Below, piece by piece: positions 1 through 7,426 of a DNA stretch of 64,000 bases. This DNA is from Streptomyces sp. S.PNR 29 (GTDB taxonomy: Bacteria > Actinomycetota > Actinomycetes > Streptomycetales > Streptomycetaceae). A program made the translations under genes and the position numbers. The notes beneath the pieces are model-generated. The model did not search any database. It was not told the DNA's origin and saw only the letters and a program-made list of their open reading frames with translations. Every line of letters starts with the position of its first letter. Within the stretch, counting starts at the first letter, position 1. The stretch is taken from NCBI RefSeq assembly GCF_030386795.1, contig NZ_JANUQM010000008.1:186001-250000 (forward strand). The letters are read 5' to 3'.

Positions 1-27
1 TGGCCTGGCCGCCGGCCGCAGGCCCCG

Positions 28-1191
28 TCACTCCTCGATGAGGTCGGCGGAGCCCAGCGTGGTGGGGGTGGTGTGCCCGGACAGGGCGAGGGTGAGGTCG
101 AACTCGGCGAGCAGGCAGCGGATCACGTGCTCGACGCCTGCCTGCCCGTCGAGACCGAGGCCGTAGACGTACGGGCGTCCGACGAGCACTGTCCGCGCAC
201 CCAGCGCGAGCGCCTTGAACACGTCGTCGCCCGTGCGGATGCCGCTGTCGAACAGGACGGTGAGCCGGTCGCCGACCGTCTCCACCACGCGGGGGAGCGC
301 GTCGGCCGCCGCGACGGAGCCGGCCACCTGACGGCCGCCGTGGTTGGACACGACGACACCGTCCATTCCGGCGTCGGCGGCGAGACGGGCGTCGTCCGGG
401 TGCAGGACGCCCTTCAGGACGATCGGCCCGTCCCAGTTGTCCCGCAGGAACGCCAGGTCCGGCCAGGTCTTGCCGGGGTCGCCCTGCACGCCGATGAAGT
501 GCATCACCGCCGCGGTCAGGTCCTCGTGCACCGGCTTGGCCAGGCCCGCCTGGAAGGCCGGGTCCGTGAAGTAGTTGGCGGTGCCCACCCCGTGGAGGAA
601 CGGCAGGTACGCCTGGTCCAGGTCGCGTGGCCGCCAGGCGAGCAGCGGTGTGTCCAGGGTGACGACCAGGACGCTGAACCCCGCCGCCTTCGCCCGCTCC
701 AGGAAGCTCCGCGCGACCTTCTGCTCCTTGGGCCAGTACAGCTGGAACCAGCGCTCGGCATCACCCATCGCCTCCGCGACCTGCTCCATCGGCGTGCTGG
801 ACACCGAGGAGAGGATGTAGGGCACACCTTGCGCGGCGGCGGCCCGGGCCGCGGCGGGCTCCGCGTCGGGATGCATGATCGACAGTACGCCGACCGGCGC
901 CAGGGCCAGTGGGGCGGGCAGCCGACGGCCCAGCACCTCGACCGACAGATCGCGGTCGCGCACGTCTCGCAACATGCGCGGCACGATCCTGCGGCGCTCC
1001 AGCGCGGCCCGGTTGGCGCGCGTGGTGCTTCCCGTGCCCGCGCCGCCCGCGACGTAGCCGACCGGGCCGGGGCCGAGCCGGTGCTCGGTGAGTGCCTCCA
1101 AACGGGTCAGATCGGTGGGGAGCCGGGGTACGGCTCCCGTCGTTCCGTTCAGGTAGATCTCGTGCTGGAAGTCCGCCCAGTGCGTGGCCAT
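28..1191 (-). CDS. FMN-dependent alpha-hydroxy-acid oxidase, lactate 2-monooxygenase-like
   Basis: A 387-aa cytosolic flavoenzyme of the glycolate/lactate oxidase family, expected to oxidise an L-2-hydroxy acid such as lactate with FMN. The TIM-barrel signatures are present: the catalytic-loop SNHGGRQ near residue 285 with its active-site His, the FMN-phosphate part DSGIRTGDD, and GRPYVYGLG near the C-terminus. Residues such as LYWPKE and LDTPLLAWRPRDL, and the length, look more like lactate 2-monooxygenases than glycolate oxidases; the exact substrate is inferred. I start at the ATG reading MATHWADF. An upstream in-frame ATG at 1341 would overlap the upstream hydrolase gene and adds sequence without domain character. 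It lies about 100 bp downstream of the hydrolase on the same strand. Confidence 0.85.
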   Translation of the reverse strand: MATHWADFQHEIYLNGTTGAVPRLPTDLTRLEALTEHRLGPGPVGYVAGGAGTGSTTRANRAALERRRIVPRMLRDVRDRDLSVEVLGRRLPAPLALAPVGVLSIMHPDAEPAAARAAAAQGVPYILSSVSSTPMEQVAEAMGDAERWFQLYWPKEQKVARSFLERAKAAGFSVLVVTLDTPLLAWRPRDLDQAYLPFLHGVGTANYFTDPAFQAGLAKPVHEDLTAAVMHFIGVQGDPGKTWPDLAFLRDNWDGPIVLKGVLHPDDARLAADAGMDGVVVSNHGGRQVAGSVAAADALPRVVETVGDRLTVLFDSGIRTGDDVFKALALGARTVLVGRPYVYGLGLDGQAGVEHVIRCLLAEFDLTLALSGHTTPTTLGSADLIEE

Positions 1192-1297
1192 GCCCGGGTC
1201 CGCCTCTCGTTGTCCAGCTAGCGCCACACCGACGATACTCACGAGTAGACGGCGGTCCGTCCCTGACACGGGCCCTGTGACAGGGACGCCAGGGCCG

Positions 1298-1993
1298 TCA
1301 GGGCCGCATGACCGACTCCCGCAGGATCCGGGCCAGTTCACGCGGCTGGGAGAACATCGGCCAGTGTCCGGTGTCCATGTCCACCCGCTCCCAGCGCTCG
1401 CTCTTCAGCAGGTCGGCCACGGCGTCCAGCGGCTCGTCGCCGTCGAGCAGGCACTTGACGTAGGTCGCGGGCAGCTCACCGAGCGGGCGTGTGAGGACGG
1501 CCGGTTCGGTCAGCGTGGCGCCCGGGTGCGGGGTCGAGCCGTTCACGATCCGGGATATCTGCTCGTCCGTCAGGCCCTGGCCGGCGTAGTGGTCGGCGGT
1601 CACGATCGGCCAGAAGCCACCGTTGTCGGCGATCTCCTGCCGCACATGGTCGCTCGGCCAGCCCGACAGGAACGACTCCCCGTCCACCGGCACGTTCGCG
1701 TCGACGAACACGATCCGCGTCAGCCGGTCGCCGATCCGCTCGGCGGCCTGACCGACCGGTACACCGGAGTAGCTGTGCCCGACGAGGACGACGTCCCGCA
1801 GATCGAGGCGCTCGACCTCGTCGACGATGTCCTGGACATGGGTCTGCTGCCCGGCGGGCACACCCTGTTTCTCCGCGAGGCCGGACAGGGTCAGGGGGTG
1901 GACGGCGTGCCCGGCCGCGCGCAGCTCGGCAGCGGTCTCGTCCCACGCCCACGCACCGAGCCGGGCACCCGCCACCAGTAGGAAGTTGGTCAT
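1298..1993 (-). CDS. Alpha/beta hydrolase (EstC/salicylate-esterase-like)
   Basis: A 231-aa soluble alpha/beta-hydrolase. The N-terminus reads MTNFLLVAGARLGAWAWDE, the oxyanion-side strand typical of plant SABP2-like and bacterial EstC-type esterases. The nucleophile elbow is GHSYSG (Ser about residue 73), and MDTGHWPMFSQP near the C-terminus supplies the catalytic His. The Asp is probably in the LLDGDEPLD segment. No signal peptide is seen. Substrate unknown; a small ester or amide is expected from the family. It is upstream of the FMN oxidase on the same strand and could share its transcript. Confidence 0.82.
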   Translation of the reverse strand: MTNFLLVAGARLGAWAWDETAAELRAAGHAVHPLTLSGLAEKQGVPAGQQTHVQDIVDEVERLDLRDVVLVGHSYSGVPVGQAAERIGDRLTRIVFVDANVPVDGESFLSGWPSDHVRQEIADNGGFWPIVTADHYAGQGLTDEQISRIVNGSTPHPGATLTEPAVLTRPLGELPATYVKCLLDGDEPLDAVADLLKSERWERVDMDTGHWPMFSQPRELARILRESVMRP

Positions 1994-2085
1994 GCCCGCA
2001 AAGTAGCGGACGGGTCTGACAACGACGCGTCACCACAAGGGGCTTCGGCGCGGCCGCGGCGGGAACGGATGCCGTTGCTCCTCCT

Positions 2086-2616
2086 TCACTCGTCGTCCGC
2101 GTCCGGTCCCTGCGCCCGCACTCGCTGGACGTGCTCAAGGGACTCCCGCAGCTCGGTGAGCCACTCGTCGGCGTGCCGCTGGACCAGCCGGACACACCAG
2201 GCGAGGGCATCGCTGCGGCTGCGGGCGACCCCGCCGGCGATCAGGGTGTCGAGGACCTGGCGCTCGGGCTGACGCAGCCGGGTCATGACGGGCGCGGCCA
2301 CATGCGTGAACAGGGCGCGCCTGTCGCCGCACTCCACGCCCCAGGAGACCTTTCGCCGGAACCGGTGTTCCGCTTCCCGGGCCACCGCCATGCGGGCCTC
2401 CCGCGTGCGTTCCCGGAACTCCTGGATGCGGCCCTGAACGGCTCCCTCGCGCTCGGCGGCCGAGGCGTCCTCGGCGAGCCGGGGCTCGGGGATACGGCCG
2501 ATCACGGTGATCTCCTCGCGGTCGACCGTCACCTCGGACAGCTCCTCGAAGAGGTCGTCGGGCAGTCGCCCGGCGAACCATCCGCGCAGTTTCTCGTTCT
2601 GCTCTGTCGTAATCAT
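2086..2616 (-). CDS. Conserved hypothetical protein
   Basis: A 176-aa soluble, charged protein that I do not recognise. The chosen ATG (MITTEQNEK) begins where sequence with coding character begins; the longer in-frame ORF to 2808 runs through AT-richer DNA. The first 100 residues contain an acidic/basic helical part (ASAAEREGAVQGRIQEF, REARMAVAREAEHRFRRKV) that may form a coiled coil. The C-terminal segment GGVARSRSDALAWCVRLVQ resembles the helix-turn-helix of ribbon-helix-helix antitoxin-like proteins, and the last 30 residues are highly charged. No toxin partner is adjacent. Function unknown. Confidence 0.6.
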   Translation of the reverse strand: MITTEQNEKLRGWFAGRLPDDLFEELSEVTVDREEITVIGRIPEPRLAEDASAAEREGAVQGRIQEFRERTREARMAVAREAEHRFRRKVSWGVECGDRRALFTHVAAPVMTRLRQPERQVLDTLIAGGVARSRSDALAWCVRLVQRHADEWLTELRESLEHVQRVRAQGPDADDE

Positions 2617-2940
2617 GTAATGACGATTACTCCACCGGAGCATGAACACAAGGGGGCGCGGGGTGGTCCGCCGAGAGCTCAACCGGAATGTTTCAGGCCT
2701 ATTAACGAGGGCGGGGGAATCTGCCAGATGGCCGGAATGCGCGAGGCGGAACCGCTCAGTTCCGGGATTGGAACGTTCGAATTCCGTAACTTCACGCCAC
2801 TGATTCAATACGGCACGTTACTGAAACCTGTGGGGTCGATGTGAGTTTCCGCAGCGGACTCGGCAGACTCCCGGTCGCCGGCCCGGCACCGACCGAGCAC
2901 GGACCGGCACCCCGTTGAATCAAGCGGAAGGATGCACACA
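2617..2940. other. Intergenic region between hypothetical gene and protease inhibitor gene
   Basis: About 320 bp without a convincing gene, noticeably AT-richer than its flanks, especially 2690-2840. It must carry the promoters of the minus-strand hypothetical gene and the plus-strand inhibitor gene, which are divergent. A ribosome-binding site GGAAGGA lies at 2926-2932 just before the inhibitor start. I could not fix a -35/-10 pair with confidence. Confidence 0.5.
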
Positions 2941-3375
2941 ATGCGGAACACCGCGCGCTGGGCGACGACCCTCGGCATCACGGCCACCGCCGTCTGCGGG
3001 TCCCTCGCCGGGGCCGCCCTCGCCTCCCCGGGCGCCGCCCCGGCGTCGCTCTACGCTCCCTCGGCCCTGGTGCTCACCGTGGGGCACGGAGAGAGTGCCG
3101 CCACCGTCACTCCGGACCGCGCGGTCACCCTGACCTGTGCCCCGCGGCCCTCCGGCAGCCACCCGGACCCCGTGCGTGCCTGTGCCGAACTGCGCGGCAC
3201 CGAGGGGGACTTCGACGCCCTGACGGCTGAGGACGGCGTGCTGTGCACCAGGGAGTACCAGCCTGTGGTCGTCACCGTCGACGGCGTCTGGCAGGGCCGG
3301 CGCGTGTCGTACGAACGCACCTTCTCCAACGAATGCGTGAAGAACGCCCACGGGACGAGCGTCTTCACCTTCTGA
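2941..3375 (+). CDS. Secreted subtilisin/trypsin inhibitor of the SSI family, P1 Arg
   Basis: A 144-aa secreted proteinase inhibitor, the length of the classical Streptomyces subtilisin inhibitor precursor. A Sec signal peptide covers roughly residues 1-29 (basic MRNTARW, then an Ala/Gly-rich core). The mature part keeps the four cysteines of the two SSI disulphides and the family strand TVDGVWQGRRVSYERTFSNEC. Aligned with the SSI reactive loop, the P3-P1' residues are C-T-R-E, so the scissile bond is Arg-Glu; Arg at P1 predicts inhibition of trypsin-like proteases (as in STI/plasminostreptin types) besides subtilisins. I start at 2941 rather than the ATG at 2932, because the GGAAGGA Shine-Dalgarno overlaps the latter and is about 9 nt from the former. 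Two secreted S1 proteases occur elsewhere in the window. Confidence 0.95.
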   Translation: MRNTARWATTLGITATAVCGSLAGAALASPGAAPASLYAPSALVLTVGHGESAATVTPDRAVTLTCAPRPSGSHPDPVRACAELRGTEGDFDALTAEDGVLCTREYQPVVVTVDGVWQGRRVSYERTFSNECVKNAHGTSVFTF

Positions 3376-3506
3376 GGGACCGGGACCGTGCGGTCCTCGT
3401 GACGTCGGGAGCGGCTCGCGGATGGGGAGTGCGAGCCTTGTCACGGGGTCCCGCGGTCTCGCACCGGGGTCGGCGGGCGGAGTGGGGCCGCCCGCCGGCC
3501 CCCGGG

Positions 3507-3920
3507 TCACTCGGGCTCGCTGGGAATCGCCGGCAGCGGCGGGAAGCGGCCCAGCAGCCCGGATACCCGCAGCAGGCGGCGGATGTGCGGATCGACGCAC
3601 ACGATGCGCAGCCGGCCGCCGCGCCGCCCGGCCCGCGCCTCGGCCCGGCACAGCGCCCTGAGGCCCGAACAGTCGAAGAAGTCCACGCGCCGCAGGTCGA
3701 CCAGCACGTCCGGCTCGGGCCGGGCGGTCGCCGCGTCCAGATGCTCCGCGAGCAGCTCCGCGGTCAGCAGGTCGATCTCACCGGCCACCTCGACCACGGT
3801 GTACGGGCCGCTGACGCGGGTGCGGGCATGGGGATTCGCCACGGGCGGTTCGGCTCCGGGCGAGCCCGCGGCCGTGCCCTCGGCCGCCCCAGGGGCGCTG
3901 CCGTTCGCTTCCGGCCTCAT
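3507..3920 (-). CDS. STAS-domain anti-sigma factor antagonist
   Basis: A 137-aa protein with an unstructured Ala/Gly/Pro-rich N-terminus (about residues 1-35) and a STAS domain (about 36-130). The conserved helix start VDFFDCSGLRAL carries the serine that is normally phosphorylated by an anti-sigma kinase in BldG/RsbV-type antagonists. The role inferred from the family is to bind and sequester an anti-sigma factor when unphosphorylated. No kinase or sigma gene is adjacent, but three SpoIIE-type phosphatases, the class that dephosphorylates such antagonists, occur at 16.3, 25.9 and 39.5 kb. Confidence 0.88.
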   Translation of the reverse strand: MRPEANGSAPGAAEGTAAGSPGAEPPVANPHARTRVSGPYTVVEVAGEIDLLTAELLAEHLDAATARPEPDVLVDLRRVDFFDCSGLRALCRAEARAGRRGGRLRIVCVDPHIRRLLRVSGLLGRFPPLPAIPSEPE

Positions 3921-4030
3921 GTCCGTTCCATCTCGGCAGGGGCAAAGTTCGAGCCCGGTAGCTACCCCGGGAGCGCACGAGTCATCCCTGCACTGCCGCC
4001 CTTCAGGACTGATTCACCCGACCCGGTGAA

Positions 4031-4294
4031 CTACTGCCGGGAATCCCGACTCCTCCGGGAGGCGCCGTCGGACGGGCGGCCGGAGTCGTCGCCCCCGGTG
4101 GTCCTGGCCCGGTGGCTGGTGTCGCACCAGGGGTAGCGGCGGCTGCGGCGGCAGGTGCACAGGGCCACCCGGAAGCGGTCGGAGGACACCGTCGTGCCGT
4201 CCTCCAGCTCGACTTCCACGGGGCCCTCGACCAGAAGCGGGCCCCGGCGCTGGACGGTGATCCGGCGGGGGGCGTCAGACGGGGAGTTCGGCAC
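4031..4294 (-). CDS. CDGSH-type iron-sulphur protein
   Basis: An 87-aa protein with the CDGSH zinc-finger-like motif CTC-x2-S-x3-P-WCDTSH around residues 46-61. The three Cys and the His are the usual [2Fe-2S] ligands (mitoNEET class); Asp replaces nothing essential. The N-terminal PRRITVQRRGPLLVEGPVEVELEDG segment is the typical lead-in strand. The C-terminal tail after the motif is Arg/Ser-rich and probably disordered. The start overlaps the end of the upstream methyltransferase gene by 20 bp, so translation is likely coupled. Probably electron transfer or iron/redox sensing; the partner is not known. Confidence 0.87.
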   Translation of the reverse strand: MPNSPSDAPRRITVQRRGPLLVEGPVEVELEDGTTVSSDRFRVALCTCRRSRRYPWCDTSHRARTTGGDDSGRPSDGASRRSRDSRQ

Positions 4295-4931
4295 GGACGA
4301 CCACCAGCTCTTCCTTGTCGTCGGCGGCGGACAGCAGCCCCCGCTGTCGCAGCCAGCGTTCCCGGCCGCGCAGCACGGGACCGAACGCGATCCGGCGACG
4401 CCGGGTCACCGAGGCCTTCAGTCCGGCCGCGCGCAGGTGCCCGAGCGTCCGGTCGGGGTCGCTGAGCGCGGACTGCACGATCAGCAGCACGCCTCCGGGG
4501 CGCAGCACCGCCGGGGCCTCTTCGCAGATCCGGTCCAGGACGAGCCGCCCGTCGCCGCCCGCGTCCCAGGACCGGGCCTCACCGCGCGGCCGGGCATCGC
4601 CGCCCGGCGTCGGCACGTACGGCGGATTGGCCAGGATGAGGTCGAACGACTCGTCCCGCACGGGCGCGAAGAGGTTTCCGCGCCGGACGCGGACCGAACG
4701 CCCGGCCAGCGCGGCGTTCAGCCGCGCGGTGCACACCGCGCGCCACGACACGTCCACCGCGGTCACCAGGCCTCCCCTCCGCGCGGCCTCGATCGCCAGC
4801 GCGCCGGTCCCGGTTCCCACGTCGAGGACGCTGGCGCCCGGGGGAAGCGGTTCGTCGGACAGGGCACCGGCCAGCAGCTCGGTGTCCTCCTGCGGGGGGT
4901 AGACGCCCGGTAGCACCAAGTGATTCACCAC
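4275..4931 (-). CDS. HemK-like class I SAM-dependent methyltransferase
   Basis: A 218-aa Rossmann-fold methyltransferase. Motif I is VLDVGTGTGALAIEAA (about residues 35-50), and NPPY near residue 105 marks the family that methylates an amide or amino nitrogen (PrmC/HemK and related). It lacks the N-terminal helical domain of true PrmC release-factor methyltransferases, so it is a HemK-like paralogue of unknown substrate. GTG GTG gives two possible starts three bases apart. It lies 18 bp behind the iron-enzyme gene and overlaps the CDGSH gene, forming a three-gene unit. Confidence 0.85.
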   Translation of the reverse strand: MVNHLVLPGVYPPQEDTELLAGALSDEPLPPGASVLDVGTGTGALAIEAARRGGLVTAVDVSWRAVCTARLNAALAGRSVRVRRGNLFAPVRDESFDLILANPPYVPTPGGDARPRGEARSWDAGGDGRLVLDRICEEAPAVLRPGGVLLIVQSALSDPDRTLGHLRAAGLKASVTRRRRIAFGPVLRGRERWLRQRGLLSAADDKEELVVVRAELPV

Positions 4932-4949
4932 GCTCAGGTACCCCGGGCC

Positions 4950-5972
4950 TCAGGAAATATGGAATATTTCGGGTGATTCGGCTGCAAGGGGTGTCCGCAG
5001 GGAGGAGCGGGCCGCATGCCAGTCGGAGAGCAGACGGGCGGCGAACCGGTCCTCGACGTGTCCGGTGGCGTCGATGCCGAAGGCGACGTCCGGCGCGAGA
5101 TGCGGTTCATCGGCCAGCAGGCCGCCGATGACGTCGTTGCGGACGACCTGTTCGTGGACGGCGTCCGCCTCCACGTGTTCGTCGTAGAAGTGCTCGGCGG
5201 CGGGCCCGGCGCCCGTGCGGCGCATCGCCTCGGCGAGTCGCCGGGAGCCCGGCGAGGAGGTGACCTCGACGGCCGCGAAGTGGCCCACGAGGGCGCCCCT
5301 CAGGGCCCGGTGCAGGCCGAAGAGGGACATGAGGTTCACCGTGGCCAGGGCCTCCGCGGGCGCGGCGTCGAGGTAACGGCCGTACGTCGTGTCCAGGCCC
5401 AGGTCCTCCATCAGGTCGGCGAACAGGCGGGCGTGCACCCGGTCCGCGCGGCCGCCGCCGTACTCGTCGAACTCCACCGCCGCCATCGCCGCCTTGGCCC
5501 TGCCCGTGAGGCGCGGCAGCACCCAGGCGTGCGGGTCGGCCTCCTTCAGGTGGTACAGGGAGCGCTGGGCCGCGTACTCGCGCAGCTGCCACAGTTCGCC
5601 CTCGTCGCGCAGGTAGTGCGTGACGCCCGTGCCGTCGACGGGTTCGACCAGGATGTCCCCGAGCGCGTCCTCGACGCTGTCGTGGACCTTGGTGTCCGTG
5701 CGCAGGGCGGACAGGAAGGGGCGTTCCAGCGCCGCGCGGGTGCGCAGCAGGTCCGGGTCCCACTCGCGGTCGGGGGAGACGCCGGCGAAGCCGCGGTAGT
5801 GCAGCTCGTAGCACAGGTACAGGGCGAGCTGGAGGTCGTCGCCGTACGCGGGCGCGTCGGCGATGTGCTCGGGGCCGGGCAGTGGGCCCGTGCCGAGCAG
5901 GTACTCCTCGACGGCTGCGGAGATCGGGCCCCGGGCCGACGGCAGCCGTGGTCCTTCGCATTCATGCGCCAT
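4950..5972 (-). CDS. Iron-containing redox enzyme, haem-oxygenase-like (HDO) fold
   Basis: A 340-aa all-helical protein resembling the iron-containing redox enzyme family (haem-oxygenase-like diiron oxidases/oxygenases). Visible features are the conserved LYLCYELHYRGF segment near residue 52 and the metal-site-like helices FYDEHVEADAVHEQ near residue 265 and LADEPHLAPDVAFG after it, with His and Glu in the spacing expected for ligands. Members oxidise small organic substrates with O2; the substrate here is unknown. It is the first gene of the unit with the HemK-like methyltransferase and the CDGSH protein, hinting at a shared iron or redox role. Start ATG (MAHECEG) as read. Confidence 0.82.
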   Translation of the reverse strand: MAHECEGPRLPSARGPISAAVEEYLLGTGPLPGPEHIADAPAYGDDLQLALYLCYELHYRGFAGVSPDREWDPDLLRTRAALERPFLSALRTDTKVHDSVEDALGDILVEPVDGTGVTHYLRDEGELWQLREYAAQRSLYHLKEADPHAWVLPRLTGRAKAAMAAVEFDEYGGGRADRVHARLFADLMEDLGLDTTYGRYLDAAPAEALATVNLMSLFGLHRALRGALVGHFAAVEVTSSPGSRRLAEAMRRTGAGPAAEHFYDEHVEADAVHEQVVRNDVIGGLLADEPHLAPDVAFGIDATGHVEDRFAARLLSDWHAARSSLRTPLAAESPEIFHIS

Positions 5973-6111
5973 GCGCCCCGGGTACCCGGGCGGCGCCGGG
6001 CCACCCGCCCGGGTGGGGCTGCCCCGGAGGGTACGGGTGCCGGAGCGGATGGACGCGCCGATCTCCGAGACCGACGGCGGGGGCAGGCCGGTCGCGGCCC
6101 ACCTCTGAAGG

Positions 6112-7128
6112 TCAGCTCGTGGCGGTCGCGATGCGCAACGGCACCGGATCCGGGGGGTCGGCGGAGTGGGCGCTTTCGTCGAGGCGGCTGACCTGCGCCC
6201 ACCAGGACGGTCCGTCCTCGATGTGGCGCAGCAGAACGCCCTCGCGGATCGCCCAGGGGCAGATCGTCACCGTGGTGAGCCCGGTCAGTTTCATCGCCGT
6301 GTGCCCGACGACCGCGCCGGCCAGGCTCTGCTCGGCGCGCGGCGCGGAGATGCCGGGCAGGCGGGCGCGTTCGGCGGCGGGCAGGGCGGCCAGGCGGTCG
6401 ATCGCCTGCCGCAGGTCCGAGCGGTGCAACTGCCGCTCCACGAACGGGCCGTGGCGTCCGGGCGCGGCTCCGCACAGCCGGCCCAGCTGCTGGAAGGTGC
6501 GCGAGGTGGCCACCGCCGTGCGCGGTCCCTCCCAGCGGATCCGGGCGGCGACGTCCCGCAGCTGATGGCGGACCTTGCGGCGCAGCGCCCGCACCTGCTC
6601 CGGCGGAGGCGGGTCCTGGGTCTGGAAGAACTCGTGGGTCAGCCGTCCCGCGCCCAGCGGCAGGGAGGCCACGAAGTCGGGCAGCCGGCCGCGGCCGAAG
6701 GCGACCTCCAGGGAGCCGCCGCCGATGTCGAGCAGGGCGAGCGGCCCCGACCGCCAGCCCATCCAGCGCCGGGCCCCGAGGAAGGTGAGCTCTGCCTCGA
6801 CCTCCCCCGGCAGAGTGCACAGGTCAACCCCGGTGCGGGTTCGGACCGTGTGCAGCACCTCCTGGCGGTTCGGCGCGGAGCGCACCACGGCGGTGGCGAA
6901 GGCCAGGGGGTCGGCCGCGCCCCACCGGGCCGCGGTCCTGCTCGCATCGGCGACCGCGTCGACGAGCCGCTCGACGGCCTCCTCGGGGACCGGTCCCCCC
7001 GGTTTCACCTGCTCCGACAGCCGCAGACGCCACTTCGCGGTGTGGACCGGCAGCGGCACCCCGCCCTCCGCGTCCGCCACGACCAGCCGGACCGTGTTCG
7101 ATCCCACATCCACCACGCTGATTCGCAT
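6112..7128 (-). CDS. Ppx/GppA-family phosphatase (exopolyphosphatase-like)
   Basis: A 338-aa member of the ASKHA fold family. The N-terminal phosphate-binding loop VDVGSNTVRLVVAD, the second loop LLDIGGGSLEVAFG (about residues 125-138) and ICPWAIREGVLLR near the C-terminus are all present. Family members hydrolyse polyphosphate or pppGpp; which applies cannot be read from sequence. The start is the ATG of MRISVVDVGSN; the longer ORF to 7305 is rejected because the family begins here. The 140 bp between its stop and the next minus-strand start contains GC-rich inverted sequences around 5975-6030. Confidence 0.9.
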   Translation of the reverse strand: MRISVVDVGSNTVRLVVADAEGGVPLPVHTAKWRLRLSEQVKPGGPVPEEAVERLVDAVADASRTAARWGAADPLAFATAVVRSAPNRQEVLHTVRTRTGVDLCTLPGEVEAELTFLGARRWMGWRSGPLALLDIGGGSLEVAFGRGRLPDFVASLPLGAGRLTHEFFQTQDPPPPEQVRALRRKVRHQLRDVAARIRWEGPRTAVATSRTFQQLGRLCGAAPGRHGPFVERQLHRSDLRQAIDRLAALPAAERARLPGISAPRAEQSLAGAVVGHTAMKLTGLTTVTICPWAIREGVLLRHIEDGPSWWAQVSRLDESAHSADPPDPVPLRIATATS

Positions 7129-7207
7129 GGGCCGTGGGTACCCACTTCGGGGGCGGAGCAACGGTGTACCCGCGGTTACGGCCGAAACGTCACCACAGCA
7201 GCGAAAA

Positions 7208-7239
7208 GGGGCCGCCGTGTCCCTGCGAGCGGCGGCCCC
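7208..7239 (-). terminator. Intrinsic terminator of the peptide-export operon
   Basis: A perfect 10-bp inverted repeat (7208-7217 with 7230-7239, arms GGGGCCGCCG and CGGCGGCCCC) with a 12-nt loop. Read on the minus strand it is followed by TTTTCGC, so it is a rho-independent terminator just behind the small ORF ending at 7256. Confidence 0.85.
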
Positions 7240-7255
7240 TGACCGATCCGGACGG

Positions 7256-7426
7256 TCACATGCGGACGACCGGCGCGGCCGAAGTGTCCTGCTGCGGCAC
7301 TCCACGCCGGTGTAGCAGGAAGGTGATCAGCGCGCCCGCGGCGAAGAAGCCCGCCGACCACCAGAAGGCGGTGGTGCAGCTCTCGATGGGCGCTTCACCT
7401 GCGACCAGCGCAGTCCTGAGGCTCAC
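7256..7426 (-). pseudogene. Probable C-terminal remnant of an MFS transporter (56 codons)
   Basis: A 56-aa ORF starting with GTG that overlaps the stop of the upstream exporter gene as GTGA. The translation contains one hydrophobic helix (AFWWSAGFFAAGALITFLL) followed by a short basic/polar tail HRRGVPQQD. This resembles the last transmembrane helix and tail of DHA2-type MFS drug exporters (the usual context is a conserved TTAFWW before the last helix). Everything upstream of that helix is missing. It may be a decayed MFS gene whose end survives behind the ABC genes, or a small coupled membrane protein. The terminator at 7208-7239 follows directly. Confidence 0.5.
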
